Assembly: GCA_945271295.1 (NCBI GenBank)
Contig: CALYPG010000008.1
Span: forward strand, 31,413 to 95,412
Origin: an uncultured Gilliamella sp.
GTDB lineage: Bacteria; Pseudomonadota; Gammaproteobacteria; Enterobacterales; Orbaceae
Direction of reading: 5' to 3'
DNA: 64,000 bases
Of the stretch, positions 26,127-33,613 are shown piece by piece. Made by a program: the position numbers and the translations under genes. Numbering within the stretch: the first letter of the stretch is position 1; each line of letters begins with the position of its first letter. The notes under the pieces were generated by a model. It searched no databases and was not told where the DNA came from. It saw nothing but the letters and a program-made list of their open reading frames with translations.

Positions 26127-26781
26127 TTTTAAATAAGTATCCTACTATATTCTAATAATGAATTATTTTAACATTCATATTTTCTGGAATAATGATTAAA
26201 ACACCCGTCTATAATAAAGACTGTTAATTATTATTAATTTTACATTAAACTGTCAAAAAGTTTAATTTCTTCACCCAGTGATTTTATGATAAATGAAGAG
26301 TTAAATCATAATTTTATTAAGATAAAACAGTTTGTTATGTTGTATTATCTCTTGACTTTTTCTTTAATTTATTGTATAATATTCGCTCAAAAATAAAGTC
26401 ATTTTTTAGTATTTTAATAGAATTTAAATAATTATTTAATTTTTACCGAACTAAATTCAGAGGTTATTTATTAATAATAAATAATTATGATTTATACTAA
26501 AAAGTAATTTAATTATATATTGAATTTCACTCCTATATTATGAATTTTACTACATTAAATTTAGTAAGAACTTTACTGTAAGTATTATTATCGTCGATAT
26601 TTTCAATTTACTTTTCGTAATTAATATTGTGTTTCTTACGCTTTATGTGAAGGTCACTAAAGTTAAGAAGAAAAATATAATGTTTACCAACTTTATTGAT
26701 TTTTGTTTTTAGGTTTCAACTTAAGAACAATAGTTAAGTATTACCTAAAATAAAGTAATACTTTTATAGGAGAATATAGAA
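26127..26781. other. AT-rich noncoding region between recombinase and Rep-like gene
   Basis: 655 bp, very AT-rich, no credible frame. It includes the inverted repeat TTATTTATT-AAT-AATAAATAA (26464-26484) and promoter-like TATAAT strings (near 26374). It separates two divergent genes (recombinase leftward, HUH protein rightward). A replication origin for the Rep-like protein could lie here, but nothing in the sequence proves it. Confidence 0.4.
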
Positions 26782-27291
26782 ATGAAATTATTAAATAATA
26801 CATTAAGCGGTTTTGAATTAATAAAACAATTAGAAAAAAATAAAACTAAAAAAATACAGGAGTGCGAAGCACCCATGAAATGGGTTCAAAATTTCATATC
26901 ATTATATGGTGTCAATAATTGTTTATTTGTTACCTTAGCATCAAATAAAGATCATTCAATATACTATATACAAAAAGCAATAAATGATTGGTTAAATAAT
27001 ATTTGTTTTCGTATTTTTAGATCTAGTAGAGATAAACTTACTGAAGGTAGTATAAACTTTTTAGCATTTTTAGAATCAAATGAAAAACAATATTATCACT
27101 ATCATTTAATTATTTATATTAATCCAAAATATAAAGATTACTTTAAACGATTATGTGATGGGTTTTGGAAGAAAAGAGTTTATGATGGTACAACTGACAT
27201 ACAAGATATTAGTGATCCAATTGGTTTAAGTAAGTATGTTACTAAAGAATATTACAAAACAGAAAATCAAGAATATTTTTATTGTTTCTAA
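26782..27291 (+). CDS. HUH-superfamily Rep-like endonuclease
   Basis: A 169-residue protein with the three motifs of rolling-circle HUH endonucleases: motif 1 LFVTLAS (48-54), motif 2 HYHLIIYIN (His106 and His108, metal ligands), and motif 3 LSKYVTKEYYKT with candidate nucleophile Tyr152 followed by Lys155. It is short, with no helicase domain, like minimal Rep or phage Gp2-type proteins. AGGAG lies upstream of the ATG and a hairpin follows the stop. It would nick one strand at an origin to start replication or transfer of the element. Inferred from motifs only. Confidence 0.65.
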   Translation: MKLLNNTLSGFELIKQLEKNKTKKIQECEAPMKWVQNFISLYGVNNCLFVTLASNKDHSIYYIQKAINDWLNNICFRIFRSSRDKLTEGSINFLAFLESNEKQYYHYHLIIYINPKYKDYFKRLCDGFWKKRVYDGTTDIQDISDPIGLSKYVTKEYYKTENQEYFYCF

Positions 27292-27299
27292 TTATAGAT

Positions 27300-27321
27300 A
27301 AGTTGGTATAAATGCCAACTT
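27300..27321 (+). terminator. Hairpin after the Rep-like gene
   Basis: AAGTTGGTAT-AA-ATGCCAACTT, a 10-bp stem with one G-U pair, 9 bp after the stop. Only a short T stretch follows. Probably terminates the Rep-like gene. Confidence 0.5.
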
Positions 27322-27431
27322 TGAAAGCAGTTCAAAATGACAATGTTTTAATTAATCAATTGAGTGTATAATCTGTAAAGATTATCTATCATTTATAGCG
27401 TAAAAATAATGGATATAGGAAACAAATAGGT

Positions 27432-28178
27432 ATGAAAAAATTAATATTAATAGTTTTATATATTCTTAGTTATTATTCGTATGCCGAAGTAAACACTAAA
27501 GTATATAACAACTACATTGTATTATATATACCAGAAATAGCACCTTATTCAAAGTTAATAAAACAACAAGATATTTATACAACTATTAATTACATGGATG
27601 CCATGAGATTTGTAGATGGAAAAGTAGTGATCAAATCTAATAGTGATGGTTTAATGATTTTTAGTGAGATCGAGCAATATAAAACAATACAGTTTTATGA
27701 TTATGTTAAAGGTCTTTTTATATGGAATATAAATAATAAACCTTTTACTCAAATTAAGTTAACTCTCAATAAAGATGAAAACATTATTGAATCGTCATCA
27801 TTAAATAGTTTCAATTTCCATTATCGATATAATTATGATGAACTCAAAAGATTAGTAATGTCCATGGGTGAAGGAATGACCACAAAGGCAAAAATTGAAT
27901 TTTTCTATACAAATAATAACTTACTAAAATCTATTTATTATAAAACAAATGTCTCTACTCGACCCAACAATAGAAAAATAGATTTTATTTATGATGATGA
28001 TAATAAACTGAAAGAAACAATACAAACCCATTATTCAGATGAAAATAATTCAAAAATAGATAAGACAATAACTTGCTCTTTCTCTGATTATAATGAATAT
28101 GGAGATTGGACAAAAGGTCATTGTATTAAAGATGGTAATATTGATTTAGGTGCTATAACGCGAAAATTAGAATATTAA
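27432..28178 (+). CDS. Secreted protein, YGDWT-family member 1
   Basis: A 248-residue protein with a Sec signal (LIVLYILSYYSYA, cleavage before EVNTK). The mature part is Asn/Lys/Tyr-rich with beta-repeat character. Near the N-terminus is SNSDGLMIFSE, in the middle FIYDDDNKLKETI resembles YD/RHS-type repeats, and the C-terminus has a paired-Cys signature: CSFSDYNEYGDWT, GHC and a final TRKLEY. Two tandem paralogues follow. No known family recognised; exported surface or periplasmic role inferred. AT-rich like the rest of the island. Confidence 0.7.
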   Translation: MKKLILIVLYILSYYSYAEVNTKVYNNYIVLYIPEIAPYSKLIKQQDIYTTINYMDAMRFVDGKVVIKSNSDGLMIFSEIEQYKTIQFYDYVKGLFIWNINNKPFTQIKLTLNKDENIIESSSLNSFNFHYRYNYDELKRLVMSMGEGMTTKAKIEFFYTNNNLLKSIYYKTNVSTRPNNRKIDFIYDDDNKLKETIQTHYSDENNSKIDKTITCSFSDYNEYGDWTKGHCIKDGNIDLGAITRKLEY

Positions 28179-28197
28179 TAATAAAAAGAAAATATAG

Positions 28198-28998
28198 ATG
28201 AAAAAACTTTTATTAGTAGCGTGCTGTTTGATTAGTTTTTATGTCTTTGCATCCGTTGATGATAACAGTAAAAATATTGGTATTAGTAATAATTATCTCA
28301 TTCTTCTTTTCCCAGAGAATACTCCGCATTCTAATCCAATAAAAAACAAGAATTATTTATTGAAAATATCCAACCAACATCTTTTACTAGTAATATAGAA
28401 ATATATTCAGATGATAATGGTTTTATTATAGAAGAGTTTTTTCGTCATAAAAAAGATCTGACAATGGATTATCAGAAGCAGGTATTAACACGAAATGAGA
28501 AAGGAATTTTAGTTAATTATTTAGTACAATTAGATGATCAAAAAAACTTTATAAATGTTAAAAATTCTAATCAAAAAACTATTGCAACTTATGAATATGA
28601 TGAACAGGGAAAATTGATTTTTTCAGATGAGAAGTTTGATGAGAAAAATTATATAGGTACTTATTCTTATGATATAAACAACAATCTTATTCAATACAAA
28701 GAGCGAGAAATCCAAACCAACACGCCAGAAAAAATACTTACTTTTCCGTCAACAAATTTATATTATTATGATGACGAAAATAGATTAGTTTCTTCCAATT
28801 TTGAGCAGGAAGATCCACTATTAAATGGAGAAATTATATTGTTATCCAAAGACATCTATGATGTCTAAATATCGAACATCTACTTGCCATTTTAGTGAAT
28901 ATAATAAATATGGTGATTGGACTGTTAGTCAATGTTTTAATGGCGATAATGAATTAGACAAATCTGTAACGCGAAAGTTAGAGTATAGGGATAAATGA
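28198..28998 (+). pseudogene. YGDWT-family member 2, two frameshifts
   Basis: Paralogue of the genes on either side, broken by two compensating shifts. The first frame (signal peptide LLLVACCLISFYVFASV, then NNYLILLFPENTPHSNPIK) is lost near a run of six A at 28341-28346. Adding one A restores KKQELFIENIQPTSFTSNIE, which aligns with the paralogues. The second frame (YDEQGKLIF, YSYDINNNLIQYKE repeats) runs to about 28850, and the first frame resumes at STCHFSEYNKYGDWT ... TRKLEYRDK. Its stop overlaps the next start (ATGA). It could be decayed, phase-variable through the A-run, or carry a sequencing error. Confidence 0.75.
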
Positions 28999-29783
28999 TG
29001 AAAAAAATAATGTTGATGTGTTTTATTGTCATTTTTTTTATCACAGGATGCGATAAGGAAAAAGACACACATACAATCATTACAAATAATTATAACGCGA
29101 TTCTTTACCCACCCCTCATACCCAATAAGAAACCTACTATGAAACAGAAGATTAAAGCAAATTTTTTAGCTGACAATAAAATAATGAATACGATTATAGA
29201 ATCAAACTCAGATGGTTTAATTGAAAAAGTATTATTTGATGATGATTCACAGAATATGATCATTGATTATAAAAACAAAACAATGCATCTCAATGGAGTA
29301 GATGTAACATTACAATTAGATAGTGATAATAATATTCTGGGTTATTTATATATAAATAACGAGCAATTAGCATCGCTTTCATATAATGAATTAGGACAAT
29401 TCATAAAACTTGAAGATATGCACCCGCTAACTAAAGAAAAACGGCAACAAACCTTTGGATATTATAATGGTAATACAATTAAATATAACGAGTTCCGAAA
29501 AAAAAATATAAATTTAAACAGATTTTATTATAACCAAAAAGGTGAGTTAGTAGAAAGTATTACAGAAAATTATATTATTACTGATGATAATTCTAAAACT
29601 GATAATTCTCCAAAACCTGATATAAATGTCAAACAATCCGATAGAAAACCAGAAAACTTAAAACCGAATGCTGTTAAATGTATTTATCTAAACCATAACC
29701 AATATGGCGATTGGACAAATGCTTATTGCGTGAAAGGAAATGGTGTAAAACTAGTAACTCATACTCGAGAATTAGAATATTAG
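28995..29783 (+). CDS. Lipoprotein, YGDWT-family member 3
   Basis: A 262-residue paralogue of the two preceding genes but with a lipoprotein signal (IVIFFITGC, lipidated Cys19). Shared features are NNYNAILYPP near the mature start, ESNSDGLIEKV, a central tract with LSYNELGQFIKLED and FYYNQKGELVESI (YD-like repeats), and the terminal block CIYLNHNQYGDWT, YC and TRELEY. The start overlaps the stop of the frameshifted copy, so all three copies form one transcription unit. Likely membrane-anchored; function unknown. Confidence 0.7.
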   Translation: MMKKIMLMCFIVIFFITGCDKEKDTHTIITNNYNAILYPPLIPNKKPTMKQKIKANFLADNKIMNTIIESNSDGLIEKVLFDDDSQNMIIDYKNKTMHLNGVDVTLQLDSDNNILGYLYINNEQLASLSYNELGQFIKLEDMHPLTKEKRQQTFGYYNGNTIKYNEFRKKNINLNRFYYNQKGELVESITENYIITDDNSKTDNSPKPDINVKQSDRKPENLKPNAVKCIYLNHNQYGDWTNAYCVKGNGVKLVTHTRELEY

Positions 29784-30190
29784 TTATATTAATAACATGA
29801 CTTATAAATATAGTTGGTTAGTATCAGATCAAAGTCGATAACGTCCTCAATAACGAAGTAGGTTATGCGATTACTTATCTACACTGTTATCAATAAAGAA
29901 CCCCATCCCTGCAATTAATCCTTACATAAAAATAATACATAGATTCTTAATTTAACATATCCGCAGAAGTAGTTTTTTGATCAAATTAACTCATTGATCG
30001 TCTATAACGATCAATAACCAATATATGATAGCTATAAACTATTAATTATATATTTTTGATCGATAAAACATATTAATTTATTTTGCTTTTTGTTATTATA
30101 TTGACGCTTTTTAAGCACTTTAGATTATCTAATCTGTATTTGATGTAGGTCTGATAAAAAATAACATATTTTTTAAAAGTAGAGGAAAAA
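29784..30190. other. Intergenic stretch
   Basis: About 400 bp without a credible gene. One 24-codon open stretch on the plus strand (around 29828-29900, reading VDNVLNNEVGYAITYLHC) may be a gene remnant. The final ~130 bp resemble the leader of the paralogous gene at 23268. Confidence 0.4.
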
Positions 30191-30520
30191 ATGAAAGCAT
30201 TATCTATAGTGGCATTAATTTTCGCGGCAATATCAATTTTTGTTCCTGTAGTGGGAATATTCATTGCTATGGGATGTAGCGTATTAGCATTAATTACCTT
30301 TTGTAAACAACCAACATTATCAGGTATTACATTTGGTATTAATATAATCAGTACTGCATTTCTTTCACCAACATTAGCGCTGACAGCATCTGATATGCAT
30401 AACACAGGGGAAGATGGAGTCAGCATGTATCTGTTTTATGTGGGATTCCATGTAGTGTTAATGCTTATCGCATTTATAACGCTTTTTATCTTTAAAAAGA
30501 AAAAAAAGCAGAATCCATAA
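30191..30520 (+). CDS. Small membrane protein, island paralogue 2
   Basis: A 109-residue paralogue of the protein at 23268, about two-thirds identical by eye. It has the same three hydrophobic helices and the same SVLALITFCK, NIISTAFLSPTL and YLFYVGFHVVLMLIAF blocks, with a slightly longer loop (DMHNTGEDGVS) and a basic tail. GTAGAGGA precedes the ATG. The leader sequences also share GCGCTTT/GACGCTTT stretches, so the duplication included the promoter region. Function unknown. Confidence 0.75.
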   Translation: MKALSIVALIFAAISIFVPVVGIFIAMGCSVLALITFCKQPTLSGITFGINIISTAFLSPTLALTASDMHNTGEDGVSMYLFYVGFHVVLMLIAFITLFIFKKKKKQNP

Positions 30521-30601
30521 CATTATTGATGAATAAAACTAAGTTGAATCAATAAGTTTATTTTATTGTTTTCTTAGTCAAAAAATAACAGGTAAGTCCA
30601 G

Positions 30602-30913
30602 ATGTCTAATTTAATTATACATAGAAAGTCTCAATTTTATTGGGGTGGAGTATTTTTTTCTATTTATGTAAATGGAGTTGAGGTTGAACGTATTAAACGT
30701 AAAGAGACAAAAACTATTCCAGTTACAGCAGGAAGAATTGCTTTAGAAATACGCAAAGGAACGTTTAAAAACGCTATATTTATTGATATTGCAGAAAATG
30801 AAACTAAATCATTTGAAGTATCAGTCAAAAATACGTTATTGCATACGTTAATTCCAATTTATTCATTTATTATAAAAGACTCAATATTTAGTATTGAACC
30901 ACTAAAACAATAA
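30602..30913 (+). CDS. Hypothetical 103-residue beta-rich protein
   Basis: A small protein with alternating hydrophobic strands: GGVFFSIYVNGVEVERI, KTIPVTAGRIALEIRKG, ENETKSFEVSVKN. The pattern resembles PEGA-like or DUF2846-like beta sandwiches, which display a short YVNG turn and an IPVTAG hairpin. No signal peptide. Lies 81 bp after the small membrane protein in the same direction and before the AbiH terminator. Function unknown. Confidence 0.6.
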   Translation: MSNLIIHRKSQFYWGGVFFSIYVNGVEVERIKRKETKTIPVTAGRIALEIRKGTFKNAIFIDIAENETKSFEVSVKNTLLHTLIPIYSFIIKDSIFSIEPLKQ

Positions 30914-30930
30914 TCATGTGAGGAAAATGA

Positions 30931-30966
30931 TGAAAAAACTAGGTACTCGATTTTTTGTACCTAGTT
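30931..30966 (-). terminator. Terminator of the abiH gene
   Basis: Perfect 10-bp stem AACTAGGTAC / GTACCTAGTT. On the minus strand it is followed by a run of T, 12 bp after the abiH stop. Could also stop the plus-strand gene at 30602. Confidence 0.75.
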
Positions 30967-30977
30967 AATAAATTAAC

Positions 30978-32285
30978 CTATAAAGGTTCGCAATATTTTT
31001 TATTCACTACTACATCTCTAAACTTCTTTTTATCAGTAAAACTCCGACTAATATTAGTACATAAATCCGTAAAATTATCTGTGCCATCATGTGATTTATA
31101 GAAAAAGGGTTTAATACTTACACAATTTTCATGTTCAAATATTGTTTGTAATAAAACACGGTCGGATGTAGCACAAGAATGACCCCAAATATAAACTTGA
31201 TACATATCTTGCTCTAGAAAAGTTAATAAATCTTTATAATTAGAATTTAACAAATAGTGAAGTGACTTTGAATATTGCAAATATCGATTATCATTTTTAT
31301 TTTCTAATTCTTGATATGAACTGTCTTTTTCATCACCATATCCAAATATAATCGAATTGTATTTATCGTTTAGTTTTCCATGTATCTGGATATGTTTTTC
31401 TTTTATATCTGATGGGTCATTTTGAATGTAATTTACAATGGTATTAGTATAATTGAAATTTAAAAATAAAGTTTCATTAACCTGATAATATAATGGTAGT
31501 TTTGTGTTCGTAGCTAAATCTCTTAAACTTGGTTTTTGATTTAAAAATTCTAATTTGTTATTCAATTCTCGCTTTTGAATAGTTTTTTTGATATGTTCTA
31601 AAATTTTGGGGATAAATTTTGGTTGTTGTCTAGAAGCAATTGATTCCATATAATATGTAAAACAATTAATGATATTTTGGAATTCTTCGTTTAGTATATC
31701 TATACCATCTCGTGTACTATTTTGGGCATAAAATTTGTCAACTTCTAATAAAGTTTGGTAAAAATCATGTTCAATTCCTCCCCAATTCTTAGTATTATTC
31801 CCCTTAATAATATTAGTAAAAATAAGTCGAAATAATTTATTATTAAATATATTTATCGCGTTATTAGAAGTGCTATACAAGGAAAGTTTTTCTTTTAAAT
31901 CATTAGCTTTTAATATTCCTTCATTTATAAGGTCAAAAAAAGATATAGGTGATTTGAAATAATCAGTATTTTTATCATATTTAAAGTTTGGTTCTGATTT
32001 AAATTCTTTCAATATGTTCAATTTTTGTTTCATTTCATCTGAATCAGTATTCCTATAAAACTTTAAACAACGGTCTAAAATTTTGTGGGTTTCGGATAAA
32101 TTAATGATGTTATGTTCAATCATTAAGTTAGGATAGGTGTCTTTATTATGAACTTTTTGATGAATAGTTCTTAGAATTTCAAATGCACAATAATTAATAA
32201 AATCAAAAAAAGATGTTTTTAATCCATGTGCAAGATCAAATCCATTACCGATTAATACCAATCTATTAATTTTTATCTCACTCAA
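30978..32285 (-). CDS. AbiH-family phage defence protein
   Basis: A 435-residue protein of the AbiH (bacteriophage abortive infection) family. The N-terminal RLVLIGNGFDLAHGLKTSF is the family hallmark. The distal part has LFLNFNYTNTI, HIQIHGKLND, IFGYGDE and VYIWGHSCATSDRVLL, also conserved in order. AbiH homologues block phage growth in lactococci by an unknown mechanism and are common in mobile islands. It is monocistronic, with its own terminator, and is the most obvious defence cargo of this element. Assignment from remembered motifs. Confidence 0.85.
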   Translation of the reverse strand: MSEIKINRLVLIGNGFDLAHGLKTSFFDFINYCAFEILRTIHQKVHNKDTYPNLMIEHNIINLSETHKILDRCLKFYRNTDSDEMKQKLNILKEFKSEPNFKYDKNTDYFKSPISFFDLINEGILKANDLKEKLSLYSTSNNAINIFNNKLFRLIFTNIIKGNNTKNWGGIEHDFYQTLLEVDKFYAQNSTRDGIDILNEEFQNIINCFTYYMESIASRQQPKFIPKILEHIKKTIQKRELNNKLEFLNQKPSLRDLATNTKLPLYYQVNETLFLNFNYTNTIVNYIQNDPSDIKEKHIQIHGKLNDKYNSIIFGYGDEKDSSYQELENKNDNRYLQYSKSLHYLLNSNYKDLLTFLEQDMYQVYIWGHSCATSDRVLLQTIFEHENCVSIKPFFYKSHDGTDNFTDLCTNISRSFTDKKKFRDVVVNKKYCEPL

Positions 32286-32665
32286 AATGTAAATCCTTTC
32301 CTAAACCAATTAGTTAGATTTTATCATTAATATTAGTTTGATAATAACTGGATCATTACTTGATATATAATGTGTTATTATTACAATAATAAATCTTCAT
32401 CTTTTGTGTAGAAATATCTTTACTAGTATTATTGTAACTGTAATAAAAACTGTAATTATATTGATTTTAAATTAAAAAATTTAAAAAAAATCAATATGAA
32501 AATGCAAACGCATCATTGGTATTTTTGTATTTATTATTTTATTAAATGTTTTATGCAGAGTTTGTTTATAAGTAACAAAAACAACTATTTTTGTTACATA
32601 CAAATGCGCAAAATAAATCTCAATAAAATCAAATATATTTTTTATTGAAATATAGGGGGTTTTTG
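32286..32665. other. Intergenic stretch between abiH and the short recombinase
   Basis: 380 bp of AT-rich DNA without an open frame. It should contain the abiH promoter at its left side. No repeat or RNA gene recognised. Confidence 0.45.
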
Positions 32666-33277
32666 TTACACCGATAAAATAGATTCGAACTTATGTTGAG
32701 ACAATATTCGGTGTATTGACATTCTAGATAAATTTAGATGATTTGCTACCTTACTTAGTGACCATCCATTATTAACTAGATTTATAATCTCTTTTTTCAC
32801 TAAATCATTTATTTTCTTTGGGCGACCTAAACTTTTACCATCTAATTTTACACGTTGTAGACCTAGTTTTACGCGTTCAGAAATCATGGATCTTTCAAAT
32901 TCGGAGAAAACACCCACCATTTGAAACATCATCCTACCTGAGGGAGTAGATGTATCTAATCCAGATTGATGTATGTATAAATGACAATTTACCGATTGTA
33001 CATCATTCAAAAATTCAACTAAATGCTGTAATGATCTTCCTAATCTAGATACATCCCAAACCAGTATTTTATTAAATTTACGCCTAACCATATCTTTGCA
33101 AAGTCTATCAAATTCTGGTCTTTTATCTCGACCTTTGGAACCCGAAATTCCATCATCGATGTATATATCAATTAGATCCCATTTATTTTGCTCAACTATC
33201 CTTTTTAGAAAGACAATTTGGTTATCAATTGTTTGTTCTGTTGTGGATACTCGTCCATAAATAACTACTTTTGACAT
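32666..33277 (-). CDS. Short serine recombinase (resolvase/invertase type)
   Basis: A 203-residue resolvase/invertase. The catalytic domain has VIYGRVSTTEQ with Ser11, the arginine-rich LVWDVSRLGRSLQHLVEFL, TPSGRMMFQMVGVFSEFERSMISERV and a Hin-type C-terminal helix-turn-helix (GWSLSKVANHLNLSRMSIHRIL). AGGAG lies 7 bases before the ATG. Its start overlaps the end of the small HTH gene by 13 bp, so the two are coupled. It may resolve multimers or tandem copies, or invert DNA; integration is more likely the job of the large recombinase. Confidence 0.92.
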   Translation of the reverse strand: MSKVVIYGRVSTTEQTIDNQIVFLKRIVEQNKWDLIDIYIDDGISGSKGRDKRPEFDRLCKDMVRRKFNKILVWDVSRLGRSLQHLVEFLNDVQSVNCHLYIHQSGLDTSTPSGRMMFQMVGVFSEFERSMISERVKLGLQRVKLDGKSLGRPKKINDLVKKEIINLVNNGWSLSKVANHLNLSRMSIHRILSQHKFESILSV

Positions 33278-33570
33278 AATTTGACTCCTGATTTTACATA
33301 AAAATAATCTTGCTTAACTGATACTTGAATATTATTCATTCGTTGTAGTCTTTTTAGATACTTAGAATGAGTCATGAAAACGAGTTGAGTGGTATACAAT
33401 TTACCCGTAGGAGTGTATAGATTTTCTTGATTAAGATAGTGAGCAATTTGTTTGGAAGTTAGACCTTTTTCATATAGATCTTTTATCAACTCGAGACGGT
33501 CATTTTGATCTTTATCTAATTGATTTAATGTGAGAACGTTGGTTTTGATTATGATATCAAAACCATACAC
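33265..33570 (-). CDS. Small HTH protein coupled to the short recombinase
   Basis: A 101-residue protein starting at a GTG 28 bp after the glmS stop. Residues 36-66 (GLTSKQIAHYLNQENLYTPTGKLYT) resemble the DNA-binding part of the Recombinase domain of large serine recombinases, so with the coupled short recombinase it may work as a split or assisted enzyme. The ribosome binding site GAGGA lies in one arm of an inverted repeat, hinting at translational or autogenous control. The first 25 codons are duplicated at 24399. Function inferred only. Confidence 0.6.
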   Translation of the reverse strand: MYGFDIIIKTNVLTLNQLDKDQNDRLELIKDLYEKGLTSKQIAHYLNQENLYTPTGKLYTTQLVFMTHSKYLKRLQRMNNIQVSVKQDYFYVKSGVKLCQK

Positions 33571-33613
33571 TAAGTCCTCACATTTAATACAGCGAAATTT
33601 ACTCCACTGTAAC
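33493..33613. repeat. glmS-end direct repeat, right copy
   Basis: Partner of 24322-24442, 7 differences in 121 bp. It spans the last 15 bp of glmS, the 28-bp gap and the first 78 bp of the small HTH gene. Crossover between the two copies would delete 9,171 bp and leave glmS intact. Confidence 0.9.
33527..33584. repeat. Nested inverted repeats at the island end, right copy
   Basis: Outer arms AATGTGAGAAC / GTCCTCACATT (one mismatch) and perfect inner arms GGTTTTGAT / ATCAAAACC (33541-33549, 33556-33564). The structure covers the ribosome binding site and start codon of the small HTH gene. Confidence 0.7.

Noticed and set aside
26464..26484. AT palindrome as a replication origin
   Set aside because: Only an AT-rich inverted repeat; no iterons or recognised nick site, so it was recorded as noncoding DNA only.
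30927..30968. 14-codon reading frame with AGGA before an ATG-ATG start
   Set aside because: Almost the whole frame is the abiH terminator stem; a chance feature of the hairpin.
24489..33570. Tn7-like transposon at glmS
   Set aside because: No tnsA-D-like genes and no Tn7 end repeats; serine recombinases and a palindromic att-like site explain the insertion better.
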